Shown here: one piece after another, positions 34,876-43,606 of the stretch
Position numbering within the stretch: position 1 is the first letter of the stretch
How the letters are laid out: every line of letters starts with the position of its first letter
NCBI RefSeq assembly: GCF_017874615.1
Contig: NZ_JAGIKV010000024.1
Location: forward strand, 1-64,000
Origin: Paenibacillus xylanexedens
GTDB lineage: Bacteria > Bacillota > Bacilli > Paenibacillales > Paenibacillaceae
DNA length: 64,000 nucleotides
Reading direction: 5' to 3'
Position numbers and translations under genes: made by a program
Notes under the pieces: generated by a model
What the model was told of the DNA's origin: nothing
Database searches by the model: none
What the model saw: the letters and a program-made list of their open reading frames with translations, nothing else

Positions 34876-36855
34876 ATGGTCGAGCAAATCGATATGTCGG
34901 CAGGTTCGACAGGCGGAGGACAGGGGTCTTCAGGCTACGACGCGGACGACATTCAAGTACTTGAAGGGTTGGTAGCGGTACGGAAACGGCCGGGGATGTA
35001 CATCGGCAGCACCAGCACTTCAGGTTTACATCATTTGGTATGGGAAATTGTCGACAACGCTGTCGACGAACATCTCGCCAAATTCTGCTCCAAAATCGAT
35101 ATCACGCTGCATAAGGACGGTTCTATTACGGTTCAGGATAACGGAAGGGGAATTCCGACAGGTATACATAAAACAGGGATTCCTACTCCCCAGGTCGTGT
35201 TTACGATTTTGCACGCAGGCGGAAAGTTCGGTGGATCAGGATACAAAAAATCAGGCGGTTTGCACGGTGTAGGTGCGTCAGTTACTAACGCATTGTCCGA
35301 GTGGCTTGAAGTCGAGATTTTCCGTGATGGCAAGATTCATCGTCAGCGATTCGAGTATTGGAAGGACAAAAAAGGGATTGAACATGTCGGTGAACCGGTC
35401 TCCGGTCTCGAAGTGTTGGGCAATACCAATCGGACAGGTACAAAAGTTACATTTAAACCGGATATTCGGGTGTTCCAGAGCGGTATTCAATTTAATTATG
35501 ATACATTGGCAGAACGTCTTCAGGAGATTGCTTTTCTGAATTCGGGTCTGAGAATTGTGCTCAAGGATGAACGTTCGGGCAATCAGGATGAATACATGTA
35601 TGAAGGTGGAGCAAGCCAGTTTGTTGCTTTTCTTAACGAAAATAAAGATGTGCTGCATGATGTTATTCACTTCTATGCGGAGAAGGATGACATTGAAGTC
35701 GAAGTCGCAATCCAGTATAACGCAGGTTATACCGAAACGCTGGCTTCGTTCGTGAACTCGATCTCTACTCGGGGTGGCGGTACACATGAGACCGGATTCA
35801 GGGCTGCATACACTCGTGTAATGAATGACTACGCGCGGCGTACCAGCATGATTAAGGAAAAAGATAAAAACCTCGAAGGCAATGATTTGCGTGAAGGTAT
35901 GATGGCCGTCATCAGTGTCAAGATGTCAGAGGTTGAGTTCGTAGGTCAGACCAAGGATCAGCTCGGCAGCGCTTCCGCTCGAAGTGCAGTGGATTCGGTC
36001 GTGTCCGAGAATATTCAGCGGTTCCTGGAAGAAAACCCGCAGGTAGCGCAAACGTTAATTCGCAAAGCGGTTCAAGCCTCCAGAGCCAGAGAAGCAGCCC
36101 GCAAAGCACGTGATGATATGCGCACAGGCAAGAAACGTAGCGAAAGTTCCAACCTGAACGGCAAACTAACGCCGGCGCAATCAAAGGATTTTACCCGAAA
36201 TGAGTTATTTATTGTCGAAGGTGATTCCGCAGGTGGTTCTGCCAAACAGGGACGCGACTCGAAGATCCAGGCTATTCTGCCGCTCAAGGGAAAACCGCTC
36301 AATCCGGAAAAATCAAAGCTGGCCGACATTCTCAAAAATGAAGAATACCGCGCCATTACAGCGGCGATCGGGGCGGGCATAGGAACCGAATTTGCAGTTG
36401 AAGACAGCAATTATTCCAAAATTATCATTATGACCGATGCGGATACGGACGGCGCACATATTCAGGTGCTGCTGTTGACCTTCTTTTATCGTTATATGAA
36501 GCCTTTAATTGATGCAGGCAAAATATATATTGCTCAGCCGCCATTGTACAAACTTACTCGTAAGTCTGGTAAGCTTGCGAGTGTTCGATATGCATGGACG
36601 GATGAAGAACTGGCGAATTATATGAAGGAATTCGGTAATAATGTTGAGCTTCAACGTTATAAAGGTCTTGGTGAGATGAATCCGGATCAACTATGGGAGA
36701 CCACAATGAATCCGGAAACTCGTGCGATGCTGAAGGTACAGATTGTTGATGCAGCAAAAGCAGAACGTCGTGTATCTACGCTCATGGGTGATAAGGTTGA
36801 TCCGCGGAAACGCTGGATTGTAGAGAACGTCGACTTTACAGAGTACGAAGAATAG
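34876..36855 (+). CDS. parE: DNA topoisomerase IV subunit B
   Basis: A 659-residue GHKL ATPase subunit of the decatenating topoisomerase. ATP-site motifs are EIVDNAVDE, DNGRGIP and GGLHGVGASVTNAL (about 60-135). The TOPRIM domain has FIVEGDSAGGSAKQGRD and DADTDGAHI (about 450-530). It has the short C-terminus typical of ParE and GyrB. The ATG follows AAGAAGGGGGAG. It is paired with parC 12 bases downstream, which distinguishes it from gyrB beside recF. Confidence 0.95.
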   Translation: MVEQIDMSAGSTGGGQGSSGYDADDIQVLEGLVAVRKRPGMYIGSTSTSGLHHLVWEIVDNAVDEHLAKFCSKIDITLHKDGSITVQDNGRGIPTGIHKTGIPTPQVVFTILHAGGKFGGSGYKKSGGLHGVGASVTNALSEWLEVEIFRDGKIHRQRFEYWKDKKGIEHVGEPVSGLEVLGNTNRTGTKVTFKPDIRVFQSGIQFNYDTLAERLQEIAFLNSGLRIVLKDERSGNQDEYMYEGGASQFVAFLNENKDVLHDVIHFYAEKDDIEVEVAIQYNAGYTETLASFVNSISTRGGGTHETGFRAAYTRVMNDYARRTSMIKEKDKNLEGNDLREGMMAVISVKMSEVEFVGQTKDQLGSASARSAVDSVVSENIQRFLEENPQVAQTLIRKAVQASRAREAARKARDDMRTGKKRSESSNLNGKLTPAQSKDFTRNELFIVEGDSAGGSAKQGRDSKIQAILPLKGKPLNPEKSKLADILKNEEYRAITAAIGAGIGTEFAVEDSNYSKIIIMTDADTDGAHIQVLLLTFFYRYMKPLIDAGKIYIAQPPLYKLTRKSGKLASVRYAWTDEELANYMKEFGNNVELQRYKGLGEMNPDQLWETTMNPETRAMLKVQIVDAAKAERRVSTLMGDKVDPRKRWIVENVDFTEYEE

Positions 36856-36867
36856 AAGGTGCTTGGA

Positions 36868-39330
36868 ATGAGTCCATCAGAACAATTTATGCCGGCCTTT
36901 CTCGAAGAGGTCGTTGGGGACCGTTTCGGTCGCTACTCCAAATATATTATTCAGGATCGAGCCATTCCGGATGTCCGGGATGGGTTGAAGCCAGTACAAC
37001 GGCGTATTCTATACGCCATGTACGATTCAGGTAATACACCTGACAAGACTTACCGCAAGTCTGCCAAAACCGTTGGGGACGTAATGGGTAATTATCATCC
37101 ACATGGTGACTCATCCATCTATGAGGGCATGGTACGGATGGCTCAGCCATGGAAAATGGGCCATATGCTCGTGGACGGTCATGGTAACTGGGGATCACAG
37201 GATGATGACCCGGCAGCGGCGATGCGGTATACGGAGGCCCGTTTGTCGCCCATCGCGATGGAGATGCTTCGCGATATCGAGAAACGGACGGTTCTGTTTA
37301 AGGATAATTTTGATAATACGGCCAAAGAACCGGTTGTATTGCCATCCCGTTATCCGAACTTGCTGGTTAATGGTGTCAGCGGTATTTCCTCCGGATTTGC
37401 AACGGAGATTCCTCCACACAATTTACGTGAAGTCATTGATGCTTCGATCGCTGTGATGGAGAAACCGTCGATTGAGCTGGACGAAATCATGATGTTTATG
37501 AAGGGTCCTGACTTTCCAACAGGCGGATTGATTATGGGCGGCGATGGCATTCTTGATGCTTATCGCACAGGTAAGGGACGGATCTATATCCGGTCCAAAA
37601 CCGAGATTGAAAACATGCGCGGTGGCAAACAGCAGATCGTCATTACCGAAATTCCTTATCAGGTCGTGAAATCTCGTCTGGTTACAGCGATGGAGAACAT
37701 CCGACTTGAGAAGAAGGTTGAAGGTATTGCCGAAGTACGTGATGAGAGCGGACGTGAAGGTCTGCGAATCGTGGTTGAGTTGAAAAAAGAAGCGGACGCA
37801 CAAGGTATTTTGGCTTATTTGCTGAAGAAAACCGACCTGCAGGTCACCTATAATTTCAATATGGTTGCGATTGTGAATAAAGCACCTCATCAATTAGGAT
37901 TGAAATCGATCCTCGAGGCTTACATTGCCCATCAGCGGGAGGTTGTAACATTCCGTACCCGGTTTGAGCTGGAAAAGGCACAAGACCGTGCGCATGTGCT
38001 CGAGGGCCTGGTAAAAGCACTTAACATCCTTGATGAGGTCATTGCGGCCATCAAAGCGTCGAAGAACCGTCAAGATGCTCAAAATAACCTGATGTGGATG
38101 TTTGGATTCACGGAACGCCAAGCGGATTCCATCCTTACGTTGCAATTGTACCGTTTGACGAATCTGGAGATCAATTCTCTGGAGAAGGAACTCGGTGAAC
38201 TGATGAAAAAGATTGCACAACTACAATCCATTCTGGATAGTGACCGCAAGCTCATCGGAGTCATCCGCAAGGAATTGATGGAGATTCGTGAGAAATACGG
38301 CATAGACCGTCGTTCTGCGATCCAGGGTGAAGTGGAAGAACTTAAGGTTAATCTCGAAGTACTTGTGAATGCGGAAGATGTATTTGTTACGTTATCCAAA
38401 GAGGGATATGTGAAACGTACAGGCATGCAGTCCTTTACACGTTCTGGTGGTGAACGAAGCGGAAGTGGTGTGAAAGACGGCGATTATATCGCTCAGGTTC
38501 TGGAAGTAAATACGCTTGAGAACTTGCTTGTCTTTACGAGGAAAGGTCAGTACTTCTTGTTACCTGTTCACCAGGTACCTGAATTCAAGTGGAAAGACCC
38601 GGGCACAGCCATTGTGAACGTGATTCCACTTGCGAAAGATGACCGTATTGCAAGTGTGCTTGCTGTGAAATCCTTCGAAGAACCGAATCACAGTCTCGTC
38701 TTTGTCACACGAAGAGGACAGGTGAAACGAACGGAGCTGAAGGATTACGTTACCAAGCGTTCCGGTGCAGTTGCGGCTTGTAAAGTGGGCAAGGACGATG
38801 AAGTGTTATCTGTACATTTAAGTACAGGTGATCAAGATATTATGCTGATTACAAAAGAAGCCATGGCGATTCGTTTCCGAGAGGATGAAGTCAATCCAAT
38901 GGGACGTGTATCCGGTGGTGTTCGTGGTATTCAGTTAAGAGATACAGATGAAGTTGTATCGGCTCTATGGGTAGAAGGAGATGAAGGTGAAGTTGCCGTG
39001 TTGTCCGATCTGGGATATGGTAAACGATCATTACTTCTGGATTACGCTATACAGAGCCGTGGAGGCAAGGGGCTTGCCACATTCGAGTTCAAAGAAGGCA
39101 AACGTGTGAAACCGAATGGTAGCCGTATTGTTGGAGCGTTTTATTGCAAAGAGCAACGTAAGATCACTGTAATGACCAAAGAAGGCCAAGTGTTCCCGAT
39201 CTCTTCGGAAGGTGTTCCGATCACAGAGCGCAAACATATCGGCAAGCTAATCGTTCATGTGGACAAACAGGACGAGATCGTTGAACTTCTAAGGGACTTC
39301 AATGAGAATCAACCAGCATCATCTTCATAA
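36868..39330 (+). CDS. parC: DNA topoisomerase IV subunit A
   Basis: An 820-residue DNA-cleaving subunit. The quinolone-resistance region reads PHGDSSIYE (about residues 78-86), with the susceptible-type Ser and Glu. The catalytic Tyr is in AAMRYTEARLS (about 121). The C-terminal beta-pinwheel (about 500-810) carries repeated blades such as FVTRRGQVKRTEL. ATG 36868 lies six bases after GAAGGTG; an in-frame GTG at 36859 overlaps that site and is rejected. It is co-transcribed with parE and followed by a terminator. Confidence 0.95.
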   Translation: MSPSEQFMPAFLEEVVGDRFGRYSKYIIQDRAIPDVRDGLKPVQRRILYAMYDSGNTPDKTYRKSAKTVGDVMGNYHPHGDSSIYEGMVRMAQPWKMGHMLVDGHGNWGSQDDDPAAAMRYTEARLSPIAMEMLRDIEKRTVLFKDNFDNTAKEPVVLPSRYPNLLVNGVSGISSGFATEIPPHNLREVIDASIAVMEKPSIELDEIMMFMKGPDFPTGGLIMGGDGILDAYRTGKGRIYIRSKTEIENMRGGKQQIVITEIPYQVVKSRLVTAMENIRLEKKVEGIAEVRDESGREGLRIVVELKKEADAQGILAYLLKKTDLQVTYNFNMVAIVNKAPHQLGLKSILEAYIAHQREVVTFRTRFELEKAQDRAHVLEGLVKALNILDEVIAAIKASKNRQDAQNNLMWMFGFTERQADSILTLQLYRLTNLEINSLEKELGELMKKIAQLQSILDSDRKLIGVIRKELMEIREKYGIDRRSAIQGEVEELKVNLEVLVNAEDVFVTLSKEGYVKRTGMQSFTRSGGERSGSGVKDGDYIAQVLEVNTLENLLVFTRKGQYFLLPVHQVPEFKWKDPGTAIVNVIPLAKDDRIASVLAVKSFEEPNHSLVFVTRRGQVKRTELKDYVTKRSGAVAACKVGKDDEVLSVHLSTGDQDIMLITKEAMAIRFREDEVNPMGRVSGGVRGIQLRDTDEVVSALWVEGDEGEVAVLSDLGYGKRSLLLDYAIQSRGGKGLATFEFKEGKRVKPNGSRIVGAFYCKEQRKITVMTKEGQVFPISSEGVPITERKHIGKLIVHVDKQDEIVELLRDFNENQPASSS

Positions 39331-39343
39331 AAACAAACAAACG

Positions 39344-39391
39344 AGACTTTTCGCAGAACAGCTAATCCTGTCATGCGAGGAGTCTTTTTTT
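39344..39391 (+). terminator. Terminator of parEC
   Basis: AGACT (39344-39348), TCGCA and ACAG pair with CTGT, TGCGA and AGTCT. Seven T residues follow to 39391. Confidence 0.85.
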
Positions 39392-39558
39392 GTTGTTCGA
39401 AGGCGGATTAGAAGAGGGCATTCATGCGAAGTTTAACAACCTTCGTCGATTACGGTCGATCGCTAGGAAATTGAAAAAAGGCAGCAGGAATGCGGCTTTG
39501 GAGCGCGAAAACTTAAGCAGGTGAAGTGATAACCGGTTGCAGAGAGGAGCGATGGAAG

Positions 39559-39999
39559 ATGTATAATTCCGATTTTGCCAAGTGTTGGTTCAGGTTGACC
39601 AAAGATTATAAATTGCATATGGATCAAGAGCTGGCACCCTCATTAACGGAGGCTCAGCTGGCTGTTCTGGAGGTACTTGAAGATCATCAGAAAATGAAAC
39701 CTTCGGATCTGATTCCTTATCTGTCGACTACGCCAGCTGCTGTAACCATGCTGCTCGATCGAATGGAGAAGAATGATCTGATTCGCAGGAATCGGGATAA
39801 TCAGGATCGACGCATTGTGTGGGTATCTCTGTCAGAGAAAGGAAGAATGGAGACAGAGCGGGGAATCACCATCCGTAATGAATTCATGAACTCTGTTCTC
39901 AGTAACATTTCAATGCACAATCAACAATTGCTGGTATATCTGTTAGGCAAAATGACACCCCCCAAGACCAAAGAGCCTGCCTTATCTACTTCAGTATGA
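39559..39999 (+). CDS. MarR-family regulator (first)
   Basis: A 146-residue winged-helix regulator. The recognition helix region is MKPSDLIPYLSTTPAAVTMLLDRMEKNDLIRR (about 46-77), followed by the wing RNRDNQDRRIVWVSLSEKG. GAGAGGAGC is placed well for ATG 39559; an in-frame start at 39526 has no such site. It is monocistronic with a terminator on each side. No target is adjacent and no palindrome was seen in its short upstream region. The ligand is unknown. Confidence 0.9.
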   Translation: MYNSDFAKCWFRLTKDYKLHMDQELAPSLTEAQLAVLEVLEDHQKMKPSDLIPYLSTTPAAVTMLLDRMEKNDLIRRNRDNQDRRIVWVSLSEKGRMETERGITIRNEFMNSVLSNISMHNQQLLVYLLGKMTPPKTKEPALSTSV

Positions 40000-40021
40000 T
40001 ACCATGTTGATTCTTCTGAAT

Positions 40022-40074
40022 AACCATAGGAGTGCCTGCTCGTTTCATGCAGGAGCCCTATGGTTATTTTATTT
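40022..40074 (+). terminator. Terminator after the first MarR gene
   Basis: AACCATAGG (40022-40030) pairs with CCTATGGTT (40057-40065), with an inner TGCCTG/GCAGG stem. A T-rich tail follows. Confidence 0.75.
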
Positions 40075-40181
40075 ACAAATTACATATGATACAGACTGTG
40101 TCTAGGTTAGTTGAGTAAAGGCATGGATGTAACGCAATTAGTATGTCCTAATATTATTTTTGTGAATTCATATGTAAAGAG

Positions 40182-40246
40182 TTGACTATGTAAATATTTT
40201 TGTTATAATAAATAATTGTTCCCCTGATATTTCGTGTACGAAATAT
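40182..40246 (+). promoter_or_regulatory. Promoter and MarR operator of the efflux operon
   Basis: TTGACT (40182-40187), 16-base spacer, perfect TATAAT (40204-40209). Starting 17 bases after the -10 is ATATTTCGT-GT-ACGAAATAT (40227-40246), a perfect 9-2-9 inverted repeat. Size and placement fit a MarR dimer site that would block transcription of the marR-MFS operon. Confidence 0.8.
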
Positions 40247-40274
40247 TATATTCCAAAAGTAAAAGGGTGAAACA

Positions 40275-40721
40275 ATGACTGATACGTATGAAGTATTCTA
40301 TATTATTAATTCGTTCCGCCAAGTGAATCAAATGCTTTTTCGAGCATTTTGGAATGAAAACAAGGAGATCGAGCTGACTTCGATCCAGTTTATGGTGTTA
40401 TCCATTCTGAGGGAGCGTCCTTCCATTGGCATCAACGAAGTGGCTGAGCTATGCCATATGGGTAGCAGTTCCATGAGCGCTGTTGTGGAGCGACTGGTCA
40501 AAGGCGAGTATATCGTTCGGACACGTTCAGATGCTGACCGCCGATCCGTTAAGCTTCAGATTACGGATAAAGGGGAACAGGCCCAACAGGAAACGCACCA
40601 TTTGTGGATGGAAAGGGTGTCACCCATTCTGGATATATCGAAGGAAGACCTTGAGCACCTACTTAGAATTCATAGTCAAATGATTGAAAAGTTAGAAGGA
40701 AGAGAGATGAACAACATATGA
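40275..40721 (+). CDS. MarR-family repressor of the adjacent efflux pump
   Basis: A 148-residue winged-helix regulator. The recognition region is IGINEVAELCHMGSSSMSAVVERLVKGEYIVR (about 51-82) and the wing is RSDADRRSVKLQITDKG. A Cys (about residue 61) sits in the recognition helix region, which could permit thiol sensing as in OhrR-type proteins; this is speculation. AGGGTGAAACA precedes the ATG. The stop overlaps the MFS start by four bases. The 9-2-9 palindrome just upstream is the obvious autoregulatory operator. Confidence 0.92.
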   Translation: MTDTYEVFYIINSFRQVNQMLFRAFWNENKEIELTSIQFMVLSILRERPSIGINEVAELCHMGSSSMSAVVERLVKGEYIVRTRSDADRRSVKLQITDKGEQAQQETHHLWMERVSPILDISKEDLEHLLRIHSQMIEKLEGREMNNI

Positions 40722-42229
40722 GTACGACTACTGCTGCAGCTCCATCCTCCGCGATGGACAACATCAAGAAAGGCCCTATTGTAGCGGCATTGTTAATTGG
40801 TGCCTTTGTGGCATTCCTGAACCAAACCCTGATGAACGTAGCGCTTCCTAAAATCATGGAAGACCTCGCGATCAATGCTAACAAAGCCCAATGGTTAACT
40901 ACGGGTTATATGCTCGTCAACGGTGTACTGATTCCGGTTACGGCATATCTGATTGCCAAATTTTCAACGCGTCAAATTTTTATTACAGCCATGACTCTCT
41001 TTACCATAGGTACATTAGTCTGTGGTCTTAGTCCAACCTTCACCATTCTGATGGTAGGTCGTGTCATTCAAGCGGCAGGTGCAGGTATCCTGATGCCTCT
41101 GATGACCGTTGTATTCCTGACCATCTTCCCGATTGAAAAACGCGGTCAGGCCATGGGAACCATGGGGATTGCGATGATTCTGGCTCCTGCGATTGGGCCT
41201 ACACTTTCAGGTTATGTGGTTGAGCATTATTCCTGGAGATTGTTGTTCTACATCATCTTGCCATTCTCTATTATTGCAACGGCAATTGGTATTGCTTTTG
41301 TCAAAAACGTAACACGTCAATCCAGACCTAAACTGGATTATCCAGGCGTTATTTTATCTACACTAGGTTTTGGTAGTTTGCTCTACGGATTCAGTGATGC
41401 GGGTACCGATGGATGGGGCAGTGCAATTGTCATTGGATGTCTCGTCGTAGGTGCGATATCCCTGATTCTGTTCGTTATTCGTCAACTGACAACAGATCAT
41501 CCGCTTCTTGAGTTCCGTATTTTTAAATACAACATGTATACATTAACAACGATTATCAATATGCTCGTGACAATGGCGATGTTTGCAGGTATGATACTGC
41601 TCCCTATTTTCCTGCAAAACATTCGTGGATTCTCACCGATTGAATCAGGACTTCTGATGATGCCCGGTGCGATCTTGATGGGGATTATGTCTCCAATTAC
41701 AGGTCGCATATTTGATAAAGTGGGCGCACGCTGGCTTTCGGTTGCAGGTCTTGCCATTACGGCAATTACAACTTTTGGACTGAGTCGTCTGGCAATCGAT
41801 ACTACCTACGGCTACATGATGTTTATCTACACGGCTCGTATGTTCGGTATGTCGATGCTGATGATGCCAATCCAGACAGCAGGTCTGAATCAACTGCCTC
41901 AACGTCTGAACGCACATGGTACTGCGATGTCCAATACATTGCGTACAGTTGCCGGGGCGATCGGTACAGCCATTCTGGTTACCATCATGAGTAGTAAGCT
42001 CAAAACACATCTGGCAGATGCAGTGGCTGCGGGTCAGGTTAATGCAAATGATAAGACCGCAATGATAGCTGCTACAGCAGATGCAACGATTTACGGTGTT
42101 AACTATGCATTCATTGTGGCTACCGGAATGACCGTGGTTGCTTTGATCATGGCGTTCTTTATTCGGAAAACAAAACCAGCTGTTGAACCTGTTACTGTAG
42201 AACAGGAAAAAACGACGGCTACTGCATAA
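40718..42229 (+). CDS. DHA2-family multidrug efflux MFS transporter
   Basis: A 503-residue drug/proton antiporter with about 14 membrane segments, of the EmrB/QacA class. The N-terminal segment NQTLMNVALPKIMEDL and motif C region ILAPAIGPTLSGYVVEHYSWR (about 148-168) are diagnostic for DHA2 exporters. The C-terminal tail is short and cytoplasmic. It is translationally coupled to the MarR repressor (ATGA overlap) and derepressed when that repressor binds its ligand. Substrates cannot be predicted. Confidence 0.93.
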   Translation: MSTTTAAAPSSAMDNIKKGPIVAALLIGAFVAFLNQTLMNVALPKIMEDLAINANKAQWLTTGYMLVNGVLIPVTAYLIAKFSTRQIFITAMTLFTIGTLVCGLSPTFTILMVGRVIQAAGAGILMPLMTVVFLTIFPIEKRGQAMGTMGIAMILAPAIGPTLSGYVVEHYSWRLLFYIILPFSIIATAIGIAFVKNVTRQSRPKLDYPGVILSTLGFGSLLYGFSDAGTDGWGSAIVIGCLVVGAISLILFVIRQLTTDHPLLEFRIFKYNMYTLTTIINMLVTMAMFAGMILLPIFLQNIRGFSPIESGLLMMPGAILMGIMSPITGRIFDKVGARWLSVAGLAITAITTFGLSRLAIDTTYGYMMFIYTARMFGMSMLMMPIQTAGLNQLPQRLNAHGTAMSNTLRTVAGAIGTAILVTIMSSKLKTHLADAVAAGQVNANDKTAMIAATADATIYGVNYAFIVATGMTVVALIMAFFIRKTKPAVEPVTVEQEKTTATA

Positions 42230-42244
42230 CGAATATCAGAAAAC

Positions 42245-42304
42245 CAAAAAGAGAACTCTAGCAGTCGAAGGGGTAACCCTAACTGCCTGAGTTCTCTTTT
42301 TTTT
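42245..42304. terminator. Bidirectional terminator between the MFS and ATL genes
   Basis: AAAAAGAGAACTC (42245-42258) pairs with GAGTTCTCTTTTT, with inner GCAGT/ACTGC and GGG/CCC stems. The T run continues on the plus strand, and the A run at the left supplies T residues on the minus strand. It serves the convergent genes. Confidence 0.92.
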
Positions 42305-42334
42305 GGTGTGCGCGATAGGAGGAGAGTACTTTTA

Positions 42335-42682
42335 TTATTCGGGCTGGATCGTTGGATCGATAAGAAATACAGGATCGGGCTCATGACCGAACTGTTTGAG
42401 ATTAATGGTTCCGTTCAGTTGAAACTCCACACCTTCGCTAATCAGTTCTGTTTCCTGCATCATGCGCGAGTGTTCGTCCGGTATGGAGATTTCTCCTTTT
42501 GCATTGACGACACGGTGCCAGGGCAGACGTTCCTTGCGGCTCATCGAGTGCAGAATACGTACGACTTGTCTCGCGGCTCTTGGACTTCCGGCATGGGCTG
42601 AGATCTGACCGTAAGTCATCACTTTACCTTCAGGAATCGCTGCGATGATCGCAACGACTTGTTTGGTAAACGGGGTCATCAT
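42335..42682 (-). CDS. Alkyltransferase-like (ATL) protein
   Basis: A 115-residue MGMT-fold DNA-binding protein. The region where methyltransferases have PCHRV reads PWHRVVNAKGEIS, so the acceptor Cys is replaced by Trp. That is the hallmark of ATL proteins, which bind O6-alkylguanine and hand it to nucleotide excision repair instead of repairing it directly. The N-terminal IPEGKVMTYGQISAHAGSPRAARQVV is the usual helix-turn-helix with the Arg finger. The start is the first of two tandem ATGs behind GAGAGGAGAC (minus strand); a GTG frame from 42796 would run through a terminator. The C-terminus carries an extra ~20 residues. Confidence 0.88.
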   Translation of the reverse strand: MMTPFTKQVVAIIAAIPEGKVMTYGQISAHAGSPRAARQVVRILHSMSRKERLPWHRVVNAKGEISIPDEHSRMMQETELISEGVEFQLNGTINLKQFGHEPDPVFLIDPTIQPE

Positions 42683-42723
42683 GATGTCTCCTCTCTGTAT
42701 TTTAGGTATATAGCTGAAAATAT

Positions 42724-42766
42724 GAAAAAACGTGTCGTTCAGATACAGAATCTGAACGACACGTTG
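42724..42766 (-). terminator. Terminator of the RluA operon (minus strand)
   Basis: A perfect 16-pair inverted repeat, AACGTGTCGTTCAGAT (42729-42744) with ATCTGAACGACACGTT (42750-42765), around a five-base loop. Read on the minus strand it is followed by six T residues. It lies downstream of the pseudouridine synthase, with a repeat remnant in between. Confidence 0.9.
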
Positions 42767-42792
42767 TATGGACAGATGTAACCTGATCCTGT

Positions 42793-42887
42793 GCACTTAT
42801 AGAGGTTGTTCGATAATACCGCTTCTGATCCCATCTTCTCGGTACTGAAAACCAGTCTTTTTGAACACGTACTTATAGAGATTGTCC
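42793..42887. repeat. Dispersed repeat, internally deleted copy
   Basis: GCACTTATAGAGGTTGTTC (42793-42811), then ATACCGCTTCTGAT, then CCCATCTTCTCGGTACTGAA (42830-42849) and CTTTTTGAACAC. This is the two ends of the 31521-31737 element joined, with the middle ~120 bases missing. The start sequence recurs at the right (GTACTTATAGAGATTGTCC, 42869-42887), as if a second tandem unit began there. The right end overlaps the last 15 bases of the RluA gene. As at 31.5 kb, it lies between a stop codon and that gene's terminator. Confidence 0.8.
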
Positions 42888-43604
42888 AAAAGCTTTTTGG
42901 TACACAGCGTCTGGCCATTCTGCCCAAGGGAATTCTCTTGCAGGCAAAGATTGCAGAATAACTTCTTCCTTAGTAACTGGATGAGGAAAAGCAGCAATCG
43001 CAGACCATAGAGCAATCTGTTGCCCGGGTTTATTCACGCTTGCGCCGTACTTCTGATCCCCATACAGAGGGCAGCCGATTTCTTTCATTTGCACTCGAAT
43101 CTGATGAGATCTGCCGGTGTGCAGTTCGATATGGACGAGGCTGTAACGGTCTGTCTCGCCGATAACACGGTAATCCAGAACGGCATCCTTACCGCCAGCC
43201 GTACCTTTAGGTACAACAGTAACGGTATTTGTACGTGCATCTTTCAGGAGCGTGTGTTTTAACGTTCCCTGCTGTGCAGGCAACTTGCCGTGTACAACAG
43301 CCGCATATATTTTACGGAAATGACGTCCCCGCACAGTCTCGGACAATCTCGAAGCTGCTTTAGAAGTCTTGGCAAAAATCATTGCCCCTCCAACAGGACG
43401 ATCAAGTCGGTGTACTAACCCGAGATAAACATTGCCAGGTTTGTTGTATCGTTCTTTCAGATCCTGCTTCAGCAATGTAAGCAAATCCGGATCACCTGAT
43501 GAATCTTCCTGTGTAGGTACATTGACCGGCTTCGTAATGCCTAACAGATGGTTGTCTTCGAACAGAATCGGAATTGCATCGTGATCATGCCGATGTTCTG
43601 ACAT
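42873..43604 (-). CDS. RluA-family rRNA/tRNA pseudouridine synthase
   Basis: A 243-residue enzyme that isomerises uridine in RNA. The catalytic Asp is in VHRLDRPVGG (about residue 64), and later family motifs are HTGRSHQIRVQ and PLYGDQKYG. It lacks an S4 domain. The start MSEHRHD is at 43604, three bases after the upstream methyltransferase stop, so the two form a minus-strand operon of RNA modification. The last five codons (FGQSL) lie within the dispersed repeat, so its native C-terminus may have been replaced. The target uridine is unknown. Confidence 0.9.
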   Translation of the reverse strand: MSEHRHDHDAIPILFEDNHLLGITKPVNVPTQEDSSGDPDLLTLLKQDLKERYNKPGNVYLGLVHRLDRPVGGAMIFAKTSKAASRLSETVRGRHFRKIYAAVVHGKLPAQQGTLKHTLLKDARTNTVTVVPKGTAGGKDAVLDYRVIGETDRYSLVHIELHTGRSHQIRVQMKEIGCPLYGDQKYGASVNKPGQQIALWSAIAAFPHPVTKEEVILQSLPAREFPWAEWPDAVYQKAFGQSL

Positions 43605-43606
43605 AA

